A stretch of 64,000 nt of DNA from assembly GCA_050157065.1 (NCBI GenBank), contig CP189573.1, one strand, 5' to 3'. Positions 17,913 to 26,580 of this stretch are shown here, piece after piece. The first letter of the stretch is position 1; the number at the start of each line of letters is the position of its first letter. The stretch is from Avipropionibacterium sp050157065 (GTDB lineage Bacteria; Actinomycetota; Actinomycetes; Propionibacteriales; Propionibacteriaceae). The notes under the pieces were generated by a model. It did no database searches. It saw only the letters and a program-made list of their open reading frames with translations, and was not told the DNA's origin. A program made the position numbers and the translations under genes.

Positions 17913-18560
17913 ATGACCGGTCGTACGAACGTGACGCCCTTGGTGATCGTCGGCTGCGGCGGATTCGGCCGGGAGCTGTCCGGCTTCGTCGACGACTGCA
18001 ACGCGGTCAGTCCGTCGTTCGAGATCGTCGGCTACGTGGACGACGCACCGAGTGCCACGAACCGCGACCGGCTGGCGAAGCTCGGCCACGAGTTGCTGGG
18101 TGGCACGGACTGGCTGCTCACGGCGCCGGCCGAGGTGGCTCACCTGATCGCCATCGCCAGCCCGCGGATCCGCCGGATGATTGACGGCCGACTCGAGACT
18201 CGAACCGCGGCCACCCTGGTCCACCCACACACCACCGTCGCCGCCGACGTCGAGATCGGGCCGGGGAGCGTGTTGTGTCCGGGGGTGCGCGTGACCACCA
18301 ACGTCCGGTTGGGGCGGCACGTCCACCTGAACCAGAACGTCACCGTCGGTCACGACACCGCACTCGGCGACTGGGTGACGGTCAACCCGCTCGCCTCGAT
18401 CTCCGGCGACGTCACCGTCGAGCCGGAGGTGCTGTTCGGCACCAACAGCACGATGCTGCAGGGCCTCACTGCGGGGGAGGCGTCAACGATCGGTGCCGGT
18501 GCCTGTGCCGTACGAGACGTGCCCGCCGGCGTCGTGGTCAAGGGCGTCCCCGCCCGCTGA
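17913..18560 (+). CDS. PglD/NeuD-type sugar O/N-acyltransferase
   Basis: The 215-residue protein has an N-terminal nucleotide-sugar-binding Rossmann-like half (LVIVGCGGFGRELSGFVDDCN at 8-28) and a left-handed beta-helix with hexapeptide repeats from about 100 on (VHPHTTVAADVEIGPGSVLC ... GVVVKGVPAR). This is the PglD/NeuD layout, and PglD acetylates UDP-4-amino sugars to UDP-di-N-acetylbacillosamine. The presence of matching dehydratase, aminotransferase and phosphoglycosyl transferase genes in the same locus supports that role. ATG 17913 lies seven bases after TAGCGT, so the gene looks leaderless. The candidate catalytic His lies in NQNVTVGHD. Confidence 0.8.
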   Translation: MTGRTNVTPLVIVGCGGFGRELSGFVDDCNAVSPSFEIVGYVDDAPSATNRDRLAKLGHELLGGTDWLLTAPAEVAHLIAIASPRIRRMIDGRLETRTAATLVHPHTTVAADVEIGPGSVLCPGVRVTTNVRLGRHVHLNQNVTVGHDTALGDWVTVNPLASISGDVTVEPEVLFGTNSTMLQGLTAGEASTIGAGACAVRDVPAGVVVKGVPAR

Positions 18561-18577
18561 GTGGAAGGAGTGCAAAC

Positions 18578-18976
18578 ATGATCACGTCATCACTGCAGAT
18601 CGACAGCAGCTTGGGTGTTGCCTACCTGCAGTTGGGTGAACGGCGGCCCATCGCCAAGACCTGCGAGGTCGCTCCAGGATTCACGGTCGACCTGGATGCC
18701 TTGGGTGTTGTGGCCGGCATCGAGGTTCTCGACCTCGAGGCCACCATCCCCGTGGAGCGTCTGAAGTCTGTCCACCATGTTGACTCTCGACACATCCGGA
18801 TCCTGCATCGCATCGCGCCGACGGTCACGAGCTTCGTCGCCAGGCAGTCCAGCCACGAACCGGCTGTTCCAGTGGCTGCGCGCCCGGAGGAGTTGCTCGC
18901 CGCTCTCGCTTGGAAGTCGCCGAGTGCGACAGCTGTAGGGCTGGGCCGAGCGAATGCTTCGGCCATCACACGCTAA
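18578..18976 (+). CDS. DUF2283 family protein
   Basis: The 132-residue protein opens with a DUF2283 domain (YLQLGERRPIAKTCEVAPGFTVDLDALGVVAGIEVLDLE, about 15-60), a small beta domain that begins by describing its own substrate-free fold in many bacteria and has no proven activity. The remaining 70 residues are unlike known families. GGAAGGAG lies eight bases before ATG. DUF2283 genes often sit beside DUF4258 toxin-like genes, but no such partner is here. It lies between the pglD-like and pglC-like genes and has less GC-biased codons than its neighbours, so it may be an insertion. Confidence 0.75.
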   Translation: MITSSLQIDSSLGVAYLQLGERRPIAKTCEVAPGFTVDLDALGVVAGIEVLDLEATIPVERLKSVHHVDSRHIRILHRIAPTVTSFVARQSSHEPAVPVAARPEELLAALAWKSPSATAVGLGRANASAITR

Positions 18977-19020
18977 TGTCGGCACAGCCCCCGTGAGTCA
19001 CGACAGCGAAGCGAGGCCTG

Positions 19021-19653
19021 ATGCCCACCCAGAAGCGGCCGTACGACTCGGTCAAGCGCGGTTTGGACGCCGTCGTCAGTGCCGTCGGACTCGTGCTCTC
19101 GGCGCCACTGCAATTGGGCGTTTCGGCGGTGGTGCTTGCCGCCCACGGTCGACCAGTCCTGTTCCGACAGCCGCGCCCCGGGCGTGACGGCGTGATTTTC
19201 GAACTGGTCAAGTTTCGAACGATGCGCCACCCGGACGAGGCGCACCAGACCGACGCGGAACGTCTTACACGCGTGGGCCGCTTCCTGCGAGCCACCAGTC
19301 TCGATGAACTGCCGACGCTGTGGAATGTCCTGCGCGGCGACATGAGTCTGGTGGGTCCCCGTCCGCTTCTCGTGAGCTACCTGGACCGGTACACGAAGGA
19401 ACAGGCACGTCGGCACGAGGTGAGACCCGGCGTGACTGGCCTGGCTCAGGCGAGTGGCCGCAACGGGCTGGCCTGGGAGGAACGGTTCAAGCTCGACGTC
19501 GAGTACGTGGACAACCGCAGTCTTGCGCTCGATGCGCGCATCCTGGTGATGACGGTCAAGTCGGTGCTGGTCCGGGAAGGCATCAGCGAGGCTGGCCAGG
19601 CCACGATGACCGAGTTCACCGGGAGCGCAGAGGCCGAGGTCGCACATGGGTGA
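19021..19653 (+). CDS. Monotopic phosphoglycosyl transferase (PglC-like, initiates glycan on Und-P)
   Basis: The 210-residue protein transfers a sugar-1-phosphate from a UDP-sugar to undecaprenyl phosphate, the first step of repeat-unit assembly. It is the short PglC form, without the extra membrane domain of WbaP or WcaJ: a re-entrant N-terminal helix (YDSVKRGLDAVVSAVGLVLSA), FRQPRPGRDGVIFELVKFRTM with the basic binding residues, the LDELPTLWNVLRGDMSLVGPRP catalytic block (Asp-Glu pair) and RPGVTGLAQASGR. GAGG lies before the ATG. The last eight bases overlap the next glycosyltransferase. With the Pgl-type sugar genes nearby, diNAcBac is the likely first sugar. Confidence 0.9.
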   Translation: MPTQKRPYDSVKRGLDAVVSAVGLVLSAPLQLGVSAVVLAAHGRPVLFRQPRPGRDGVIFELVKFRTMRHPDEAHQTDAERLTRVGRFLRATSLDELPTLWNVLRGDMSLVGPRPLLVSYLDRYTKEQARRHEVRPGVTGLAQASGRNGLAWEERFKLDVEYVDNRSLALDARILVMTVKSVLVREGISEAGQATMTEFTGSAEAEVAHG

Positions 19654-20851
19654 CACCTCCAGGGCCAGCGATCCCGGGCTGGTGGTGGGGGTGACCGTCG
19701 GCATCAGCGCCTACACCCTGTTGCGGGGCCAACTGGCCTGGTTCGCGGATCGCGGCTGGGACGTCACGCTGGTCTCCACCCCGGACGAGCAGGCGCATCG
19801 GGCAGCCACCCGCGAAGGGGTTCCGTTGGCGGGCATCCCCATGCACCGGGGGATTTCTCCGCTGCGCGATCTCGTGAGCCTTGTTCAATGGGTGCGACTG
19901 CTCGCGCGGAAACGGCCGCGCGCAGTCAACCTGGGAACGCCGAAGGCAGCGCTGCTCGGGGCCGTGGCGTCGTGGCTGCTGCGGATCCCGAAGCGGTTGT
20001 ACGTGGTCCGTGGCCTCCGGCTGGAAGGGTCTGCCGGGATCCTGGGCAGGGTGTTGTGGGCGATGGAGTGGATCACCATGCGACTCGCGACCGATGTCCT
20101 CTTCGTGGGGCCGTCCCTGGCAGCCGAAGGGGAGCGTCGCGGGTTGCTGATGCGACACAAGTCCTGGCTCATCGGATCGGGGAGCAGCAACGGCGTGGAC
20201 GCGGCGGCGGTGGTCGAGCGTGCCGGAACCGTCGATCGCGACGCCCTGAGGCATCGGCTGGGGCTGGAGTCCGACCACTTCGTCGTGGGGTTCATCGGAC
20301 GCATCACCCGGGACAAGGGCGTCGACACGTTGTTGAAGGCGTGTTCCTCCGCTGACCTCGCGCCGCACGTACGACTTCTCCTGATCGGGACGGTGGACGA
20401 ACCCGATCTGGAGCACGAGATCGTACGACTCGGTGATCTGGTTCGTACGGTCCCGTGGACCGACGACGTGTGGGGTCACCTGCCAGCGATGGATGCCTTG
20501 TGCCTGCCGACCCTGCGGGAAGGGTTTCCGAACGTCGTGCTCGAAGCTGCCGCAGCCGGGATACCGACGATCACCACCCGAGCCACGGGAGCGGTCGATT
20601 CGGTTGTTGATGGTCGAACAGGGATGTTGATCGACGTGGGCGATGCACCGGACCTGACCAGCAAGGTGAACGATCTGGCCGGAAGTCCGGAGTTGACCGC
20701 GCGACTCGGTGCTGCGGCCAAGGAACGGGTGTTCGCCGAGTTCACACCCGAACGGATCTGGCAGGGTCTGCACGAGATCATCGACGACGCCGCCGAGCCC
20801 GTGGACGCAGTACGGGTCGATGAACGCCCGTCCCTGAGTCGGAACCACTGA
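19646..20851 (+). CDS. GT4-family glycosyltransferase
   Basis: The 401-residue protein has the GT-B fold. The N-terminal acceptor half holds VTVGISAYTLLRGQLAWFADRGWDVTLVS and the PglA-like segment NLGTPKAALLGAVAS. The C-terminal nucleotide-binding half has VVGFIGRITRDKGVDTLLKA and the retaining-GT signature LREGFPNVVLEAAAAGIP with the ExF-Exx type glutamates. It resembles PglA-like enzymes that add the second sugar to Und-PP-linked acceptors. It overlaps the phosphoglycosyl transferase gene by eight bases, so translation is coupled. Donor and linkage cannot be read from sequence. Confidence 0.88.
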   Translation: MGDTSRASDPGLVVGVTVGISAYTLLRGQLAWFADRGWDVTLVSTPDEQAHRAATREGVPLAGIPMHRGISPLRDLVSLVQWVRLLARKRPRAVNLGTPKAALLGAVASWLLRIPKRLYVVRGLRLEGSAGILGRVLWAMEWITMRLATDVLFVGPSLAAEGERRGLLMRHKSWLIGSGSSNGVDAAAVVERAGTVDRDALRHRLGLESDHFVVGFIGRITRDKGVDTLLKACSSADLAPHVRLLLIGTVDEPDLEHEIVRLGDLVRTVPWTDDVWGHLPAMDALCLPTLREGFPNVVLEAAAAGIPTITTRATGAVDSVVDGRTGMLIDVGDAPDLTSKVNDLAGSPELTARLGAAAKERVFAEFTPERIWQGLHEIIDDAAEPVDAVRVDERPSLSRNH

Positions 20852-20864
20852 GGCGAGGTCAGAA

Positions 20865-21920
20865 TTGCAAGATGGTGATGGCGTGACGCAACGGGTCGTC
20901 TCCGTCGTCGTTCCCGTGTACAACGCCGAGGCCTTCCTCGCCGAGTGTCTGGCGTCGATCAGGGGGCAGTCGTACGAACATCTCGAGATCGTGTGCGTGG
21001 ACGACGGATCGACCGACGATTCCGCGCAGTTGCTTGACGCGGAAGCGCGGCTGGACGAGCGGATCCGCGTCATCAGTCAGCCGAACGGTGGCGTCAGCGC
21101 CGCGCGAAACACCGGACTGGATGCGGTGACCGGCGACTACGTCGTGTTCGTCGACTCCGATGACGTCATCGGGCCACAGATGATCGCGGCGATGGTGACT
21201 GCCATGGTGGATCCGGTCGGTTGGGTCATCGAGGGGGCGCCCGTCGCCGGACGTCACCGCGAGCGATCGCAGTTGAGTGACTTCCTGTACCGCGGTCTGC
21301 GCACGTCGTTGTTGAATCCCCCGTGGGGGAAGCTCTATCGCACCGAGCTCATCCGCTCTGCCGACCTCCGTTTCGATTCCCGCACGTCGCTCGGTGAGGA
21401 CCTGCTCTTCAACGTGGAGTACTTCAGCCGCGTCACCGATGTCGTGACCACCACCGCCCGCGAGTACCGGAATCGTCCCATGGCGGGCTCACTGACCCGG
21501 TCCTATCGGCCCTCGAAGTATCGCGAGCTCACCCATGTGCACGACCGGCTCCGTGAGCTGACCCTGGGCCGCCACACCGACGAGTTGGGCGCGCTGCTGA
21601 GCTATCTGCGCATCAAGAGCCTTGTTTCGTGCGGGATGAGTGATCTGGGCCCGGAGTCCCCGCTGACCCGGAGCGCCGCACGCCGACACATCGCCGAGAT
21701 CGAGGCCGACCACGGCGGCGTGCTGGTCCGCAGCGGCGACATCCAGATGCGGGCGGTCGGTCTCTCCTACCGGTGGCTGGGCCTGTGGCGCACCACCCGG
21801 CTGGTCGCGGCGGCCAAGACGTCCGCAGCAGCGATCAGGCGCCTGAGGCGCTCGCTGGTCCAGCGGGCATCGCGACCGCCCTTCTCACCGACCACGTCAT
21901 CATCAACAGACGGAAGCTAG
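20865..21920 (+). CDS. GT2-family glycosyltransferase
   Basis: The 351-residue protein has the GT-A fold of family 2: VVSVVVPVYNAEAFLAECLASIRGQ, the nucleotide-binding VDDGSTDDS, the QPNGGVSAARNTGL segment and the metal-binding VDSDD. The C-terminal 100 residues are helical and basic. I take TTG 20865 as start because GAGGT lies five bases upstream; GTG 20883 is the alternative. The last 86 bases overlap, tail to tail, the flippase gene on the other strand. The acceptor is presumably the growing lipid-linked repeat unit. Confidence 0.88.
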   Translation: MQDGDGVTQRVVSVVVPVYNAEAFLAECLASIRGQSYEHLEIVCVDDGSTDDSAQLLDAEARLDERIRVISQPNGGVSAARNTGLDAVTGDYVVFVDSDDVIGPQMIAAMVTAMVDPVGWVIEGAPVAGRHRERSQLSDFLYRGLRTSLLNPPWGKLYRTELIRSADLRFDSRTSLGEDLLFNVEYFSRVTDVVTTTAREYRNRPMAGSLTRSYRPSKYRELTHVHDRLRELTLGRHTDELGALLSYLRIKSLVSCGMSDLGPESPLTRSAARRHIAEIEADHGGVLVRSGDIQMRAVGLSYRWLGLWRTTRLVAAAKTSAAAIRRLRRSLVQRASRPPFSPTTSSSTDGS

Positions 21921-23070
21921 AGCCGGTCGCCGACATCCCCGTGGCCACGATGAGCGGCGGGAGGCCAAGCAGGTGGAACAGGCCACCGGCCAGCGCTGCG
22001 GCCACACAGCTCAGTCCCATAGCCAGGGTGACACCGCCGTACCTGTTCAACACGTTCAGCGTCACACTCATGACGAAGGCCCCGATGGTGGCGACGGCCG
22101 CGACCGCGAGCAGGGCGAGTGGCACGTACCCCATCTCGAACCCGGGTCCGTAGACCAGTGTCAGGACGGGTGACCCCAGCGCGGTCACCAGCACGCCGAA
22201 GCCGGCCGAGACCAACACGGCCCGGACCGTGATCCGACCGGCACGACGGCGGAGGGCGTGGACCCCGTCGTGTTCCCTGATCCGTCGGAACGGCGTGATC
22301 AGTACGGTCTGCAGGGTCGACCCCGTGAGGCCGGCGACGGTGAGCAGATAGGCGGCTCCGGCGAACACGCCGATGGTGCCGGCGTCGGCGACCCACGACA
22401 GGGCGAACACCGGCAGTTGGAACAGGAAGGTGGCCAGGAACTGTGAGGCCGTCACCGGCGCCGCGGTCCGTACGATGTCCCTCCATCCCCGCGAGGAATC
22501 AGTGGGCTCGTAGTCGACCGAACGTCCCGCCAGGAAGGCCCAGACGGCTGCGCCGACCGATGACAGCGCGGCAGCGAAGACACCGATCGTGGCCGACCCG
22601 GTGAGCACGACGGCCACGGCTGCGGCCACCATGGCGCCGACGCCGCACGCCGTGACGACACGCCCCAGCGCGACGAGGCGATTTCCGTACTGCATCCGCG
22701 CAAGCATGATGTCGAGCACGGAGTCGAAGACCTTGAGGAGGGTGATCGCCACGCCGAGTCCGACGGGGAGGTCGGGGGAGAACACGATCACCGCCATCAG
22801 GACGGCAGCCCCCACGAGACAGCCGATCAGTCGCAGCAGGAGGTACGTACGCCAGGGCCATCGGGTTGCCGACGACAGGAAGATGGTGCGCAGCCCCAAC
22901 TGGCTCAACACGAACAACGGGGTGGCGATCGCCAGCACGTAGCTGTACACGCCGACCGCGTCCGCGCCGCCGGCGGATCGCGCGAACAGCCAGACCAGGA
23001 ACCACTTGGACAGCGATGTCGTGGCAGTGCCCAGGGCTACGTGCGCGGCCGCTGACCGGTTACCGGCCAT
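21835..23070 (-). CDS. Wzx-type polysaccharide flippase (MOP superfamily)
   Basis: The 411-residue protein has about 12 to 14 hydrophobic helices spread along its length, with few charged residues between them. The start MAGNRSAAAHVALGTATTSLSKWFLVW and the layout fit oligosaccharide flippases of the Wzx/MOP group that move Und-PP-linked repeat units across the membrane. It lacks the strict MATE motifs. Its 3' end overlaps the GT2 gene on the opposite strand by 86 bases. It lies 24 bases downstream of the pyruvyl transferase gene on the same strand and is probably co-transcribed with it. Confidence 0.82.
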   Translation of the reverse strand: MAGNRSAAAHVALGTATTSLSKWFLVWLFARSAGGADAVGVYSYVLAIATPLFVLSQLGLRTIFLSSATRWPWRTYLLLRLIGCLVGAAVLMAVIVFSPDLPVGLGVAITLLKVFDSVLDIMLARMQYGNRLVALGRVVTACGVGAMVAAAVAVVLTGSATIGVFAAALSSVGAAVWAFLAGRSVDYEPTDSSRGWRDIVRTAAPVTASQFLATFLFQLPVFALSWVADAGTIGVFAGAAYLLTVAGLTGSTLQTVLITPFRRIREHDGVHALRRRAGRITVRAVLVSAGFGVLVTALGSPVLTLVYGPGFEMGYVPLALLAVAAVATIGAFVMSVTLNVLNRYGGVTLAMGLSCVAAALAGGLFHLLGLPPLIVATGMSATGSSFRLLMMTWSVRRAVAMPAGPASASGA

Positions 23071-23094
23071 CGGGGGCCACAGGTTCGGTCGTCA

Positions 23095-24162
23095 TCAGTC
23101 GGCACTGGCCGCTGCGTAGGCGCCTCGGGCGCGATCGCGGTACGCGTCGGAGCCCATGTGCGGACGAAACGAGCCGTCTGCCAGGGCTGCGGCCACCGGC
23201 GCCCACGGCTCGTCAAGGGCCACGATCTGCTGATCGGCCCCGATGTCGGACCCGAAGTCTCGACACTTCGCATGGTGGCCGACCAACATGAAGGGCACGT
23301 CGGAGAGGTAGGCCACGATGGCGCCATGGAGCCGCTGCGACCACACCATTGCGCTACTGGCGAGCAGCCTGCAGGTTTGGCTGAGTCCGAGGTCGGCGAA
23401 ACTGGCGAGGTCGACGTCGATGCCGCGGTCGGACAACCCCGAGGCGAGCCCCGCGCAGAGTGGTCCGTCGTCCGACGTGCCCTGACTGGACATGGCAAGC
23501 ACCGTCACCCGATGCGGCTCCGATCGGTTGACCTCGTCCACGGCATCACCCGCCTGACGGGTCAGCAGTTCGAGATCGCTCTGGGCTGCGGCGGAAGGAC
23601 AGATGACGATGGTGTCGGATCGCTCGGTCTCCGGTTGGACCAGACCGTTCAGGGCCACCAGATCACCGCCGACGACCGGTGTGGTGGTGTGGGACAGCTG
23701 TTCGAGACGTTGCACAGAGGCAGGGTCGCGCACCACCAACCGGTCGACGTGTGCCAAGAAGCTCTCGACGCGCTGCGCTGCGCCGGTGCCGTTGAAGGGT
23801 CCGACAGACACCCCGAGTGCTTCGACGCGCTGCCCTCGTAGGGCGCGTTGGCGAAGCCGCGCCACACCGCCCACGTCCTGGAGCACGGAGCCACCGCACA
23901 CGGCGATCGTGTCAGCCCACGCCAGTCCGACCGCGGCAGCCCCGAGCCGGGCCGCCTGTCCGTACCAGCGACTCGATGCGTACAACCTGGACCTTCCGGC
24001 CGGAGCGAAGGTCCGGACCGTTGCATTCGGCCACAGGGTGGCTGCATGCCGCTGGACGGTTTCCACGAACAGCTGGTCGCCGAAGTTTCCGAACCCGTAG
24101 GCGCCAACGGCCTGGACCCGCCGTATGGGGCGACGTTCGGATCGTCTGCTGGTGTCCACCAC
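23095..24162 (-). CDS. Polysaccharide pyruvyl transferase family protein
   Basis: The 355-residue protein belongs to the CsaB/WcaK family, which adds ketal pyruvate to sugars from phosphoenolpyruvate. Visible family parts are AVGAYGFGNFGDQLFVETVQ at the start, WADTIAVCGGSVLQDVGG, EALGVSVGPFNGT, RLVVRDPASVQRLEQL and the C-terminal WSQRLHGAIVAYLSDVPFMLVGHHAKCRDF with the catalytic Arg-His pair. The GTG at 24162 is chosen for its GGGAGGAA five bases upstream; the frame stays open further upstream without family character. Pyruvylation would give the polymer a negative charge and anchoring sites. Confidence 0.85.
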   Translation of the reverse strand: MVDTSRRSERRPIRRVQAVGAYGFGNFGDQLFVETVQRHAATLWPNATVRTFAPAGRSRLYASSRWYGQAARLGAAAVGLAWADTIAVCGGSVLQDVGGVARLRQRALRGQRVEALGVSVGPFNGTGAAQRVESFLAHVDRLVVRDPASVQRLEQLSHTTTPVVGGDLVALNGLVQPETERSDTIVICPSAAAQSDLELLTRQAGDAVDEVNRSEPHRVTVLAMSSQGTSDDGPLCAGLASGLSDRGIDVDLASFADLGLSQTCRLLASSAMVWSQRLHGAIVAYLSDVPFMLVGHHAKCRDFGSDIGADQQIVALDEPWAPVAAALADGSFRPHMGSDAYRDRARGAYAAASAD

Positions 24163-24340
24163 GAGTTCCTCCCGGCCTGACCGTAGTCGTTGTTGCGGCC
24201 GACACAGTATTGCGGGCCGTCCACGGCACTCCACGACGGGGTCCGGGTGCTGGCTCTACACTGGGCGACGCCCCGCTGCCCCCGGACTCCTGACCTTCCG
24301 TCAGCCGGAGAACGTCACAAATGGAAGGTTGTTCACTTCG

Positions 24341-24991
24341 ATGCCACTGCCGAGTCAGCGCCGATCGATCGAGCCTGTTGGCGATCCTCGGCAGTTCAGC
24401 ATCCTCTCCGTGTGCACCGGCAACCTCTGCCGCTCACCAACGCTCGAGCAGCTCCTGCGGCTCCGGCTGGGGGAGGCCTTTCCGGATGCCGACATCAACG
24501 TCACCAGTGCCGGGACGCACGCCTACGACGGCGACCCGATGGATCCCGGCTCGGCGCACGAGGCCGAGCGACTCGGCATCCGCGATGCCGAACGACACCG
24601 TGCGCGGCGACTCGTCGAGCCACACGTACGGGATGCCGATCTGGTGCTGGCGCTGGCCCGAGAACACCGCACGGCGGCGGTGAGGCTCGCTCCCCGGGCG
24701 GTCGGGCGAGCGTTCACACTGCTCGAGTTCGTACGCATCGTCGAGTCGCTCGAGCCCAAGGACCTGGTGGCGGGACGGGACTCCGCCACCCCTGAGGGGC
24801 GGTTGCGGCGCGTGGTCGAGGCGGCACACCGGATCCGGGGCCTGGTGGCTTCCCGCCGCCGTTCCGGGATGGATGTCATCGATCCGCACGGACGTGAACC
24901 GGACGTCTACCGAGCCTCGGCGGACACGATTGATGACGCCTGTCGACGCCTCATCGCGGTGCTGCCGAGGCTGGTCGATCCGCCGGATTGA
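24341..24991 (+). CDS. Low-molecular-weight protein tyrosine phosphatase
   Basis: The 216-residue protein carries the P-loop CTGNLCRS (C25 to R31) near the N-terminus and the general-acid region DVIDPHGREPDVY near the C-terminus. Such phosphatases remove phosphates from the C-terminal tyrosines of BY-kinases that control capsule length and export. The gene stands 86 bases before the kinase gene on the same strand, the classic Wzb/Wzc pair. The ATG start has no clear ribosome-binding site. An insertion of about 25 residues after the central helix makes it longer than the usual 150-165. Confidence 0.88.
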   Translation: MPLPSQRRSIEPVGDPRQFSILSVCTGNLCRSPTLEQLLRLRLGEAFPDADINVTSAGTHAYDGDPMDPGSAHEAERLGIRDAERHRARRLVEPHVRDADLVLALAREHRTAAVRLAPRAVGRAFTLLEFVRIVESLEPKDLVAGRDSATPEGRLRRVVEAAHRIRGLVASRRRSGMDVIDPHGREPDVYRASADTIDDACRRLIAVLPRLVDPPD

Positions 24992-25018
24992 ACCCGGGCC
25001 GGGCTGACACGCTAGAAT
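24988..25018 (+). promoter_or_regulatory. Possible promoter before the tyrosine-kinase gene
   Basis: TTGAAC (24988-24993) overlaps the phosphatase stop and TAGAAT (25013-25018) follows after 19 bases. The -10 is close to consensus but the spacer is long. A second, internal start for the kinase operon is plausible. Confidence 0.45.
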
Positions 25019-25077
25019 GCGCCGCATTACTGTCCTCGTAATGTGTGCGCCGTAAGGCGATGACCGGAAGGGCCTCC

Positions 25078-26580
25078 GTGGAGCTGGCCGACTACGTGCG
25101 CGTGTTGCGCAAGCGATGGGTGTCCATTGTTGCGCTCGTCCTCCTCGGTGTGGCGATCGCCGCCGTCGTCACCATGACGCAACGTCCCGCGTACGAGGCC
25201 ACGTCCGAGGTGTTCGTCTCCACCCAGGGCGGAGACAGCTCGGCAGACCTCCAACAGGGCAACAACTACACCCTCCAGCGCGTCAAGACATACGCCCACT
25301 TGGCGACGACGGAGATCGTGCTCCGGCCCGTGATCGAAGAGCTGGGCTTGGAGACCACGCCGGGGCAACTGGCCAACCAGATCAGCGCCACGGCCGTCAC
25401 CGACACCACGATCGTCGAGGTCACCGCCACCGACGAGAACCCCGAACGAGCGGCCGCACTGTCGAACGCGGTCGCGGCGACCCTGGCCACCGTGGTGCAG
25501 GAGATCGAGCCCGAAGTGGGCGAGGCGGGCCAGAGCAGGGTCAAACTGACGCTGACGCAGTCGGCCGACGTACCGCAGCAGGCAGTGAGCCCACGCGTGC
25601 CGGTGAATCTCGGGCTCGGACTGCTCGTCGGGCTGGCGCTCGGTGTCGGGGCAGCCGTGCTGTGGGAGCTGTTGGACACCCGGGTCCGCACCGCGCGCCA
25701 CGTCGAAGAGGTCACCCATCACCCCCTGGTGGGTGGGATCGTTGCCGACCCGCGTGCCAAGGCCCGCCCCCTGATCGTGCAGGCAGATCCGCTCAGCCCG
25801 GTCGCCGAGTCCTTCCGTGCCCTGCGGACGAACCTCCAGTTCGTCGAGGTGGACGGTCGGTCCCGCAGTTTCGTGATCACGTCGTCGGTGCCCAGCGAGG
25901 GCAAGAGCACCACCGCGGTCAACCTGGCGCTGACACTCGCCGACGCCGGGCAGACCGCCATTCTGGTCGACGCCGACCTGCGTCGGCCCAAGGTGGCGAC
26001 CTACATGGGCGTTGAAGGCGGAGTGGGACTGACCGACGTGCTCATCCACCGCGCCGAACTCGCCGATGCCGTGCAGTCGTGGGGGAACGGCGGCCTGTAC
26101 GTCCTGCCGGCAGGGCAGGTGCCGCCCAACCCGTCAGAACTGTTGGGCTCCAAGGCGATGCGACAGCTCGTCGACACCCTCGAGGAGGAGTTCGACTGGG
26201 TGATCTTCGACGCACCACCCCTGCTGCCGGTCACCGATTCGGTCGTGCTCGCCAAGCACCTGTCGGGTGCCATCGTCGCGGTGGCTGCGGGGCAGACGAC
26301 GCGTCACCAACTGGAATCGTCCATCGCGGTGCTGGAGAACGTCGGCGCCCCGGTCGCGGGCATCGTCTTGACGATGGTGCCGGCCAAGGACGACGCCGCC
26401 TACGGCTACGGCTACCTGCCGGTGCAGAACGCGGCGACACCGAAGCGTCGAGCCGTGCGTTCGCAGGGCTCCGAGTCAGGGCAGCCCAGCCGGTCGGCCG
26501 AAGGCCCGGACCACCGGCCGGCGCACAGTGCAACGGACGTACGTTCCGAGGCCGCGGCTCACGAGGCGACCATTCGGTGA
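25078..26580 (+). CDS. Wzz-domain bacterial tyrosine kinase (BY-kinase)
   Basis: The 500-residue protein joins a chain-length determinant (membrane helices near 15-33 and 180-205, periplasmic helices between) to a cytoplasmic BY-kinase. Walker A SSVPSEGKSTT near 268, Walker A' ILVDADLRRP near 295 and Walker B VIFDAPP near 375 are intact. The C-terminus has a small tyrosine cluster, YGYGY near 442, then a disordered tail. It controls polymer length and export by cycles of autophosphorylation and dephosphorylation by the neighbouring phosphatase. GTG 25078 is chosen since GGAAGG lies six bases upstream and MELADYVRVLRKRW is the usual family start. Confidence 0.9.
   Translation: MELADYVRVLRKRWVSIVALVLLGVAIAAVVTMTQRPAYEATSEVFVSTQGGDSSADLQQGNNYTLQRVKTYAHLATTEIVLRPVIEELGLETTPGQLANQISATAVTDTTIVEVTATDENPERAAALSNAVAATLATVVQEIEPEVGEAGQSRVKLTLTQSADVPQQAVSPRVPVNLGLGLLVGLALGVGAAVLWELLDTRVRTARHVEEVTHHPLVGGIVADPRAKARPLIVQADPLSPVAESFRALRTNLQFVEVDGRSRSFVITSSVPSEGKSTTAVNLALTLADAGQTAILVDADLRRPKVATYMGVEGGVGLTDVLIHRAELADAVQSWGNGGLYVLPAGQVPPNPSELLGSKAMRQLVDTLEEEFDWVIFDAPPLLPVTDSVVLAKHLSGAIVAVAAGQTTRHQLESSIAVLENVGAPVAGIVLTMVPAKDDAAYGYGYLPVQNAATPKRRAVRSQGSESGQPSRSAEGPDHRPAHSATDVRSEAAAHEATIR

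Noticed and set aside
24125..24340. N-terminal extension of the tyrosine phosphatase
   Set aside because: The extra residues are Arg/Ser/Pro-rich shadow coding in the divergent promoter region; the family starts near ATG 24341.
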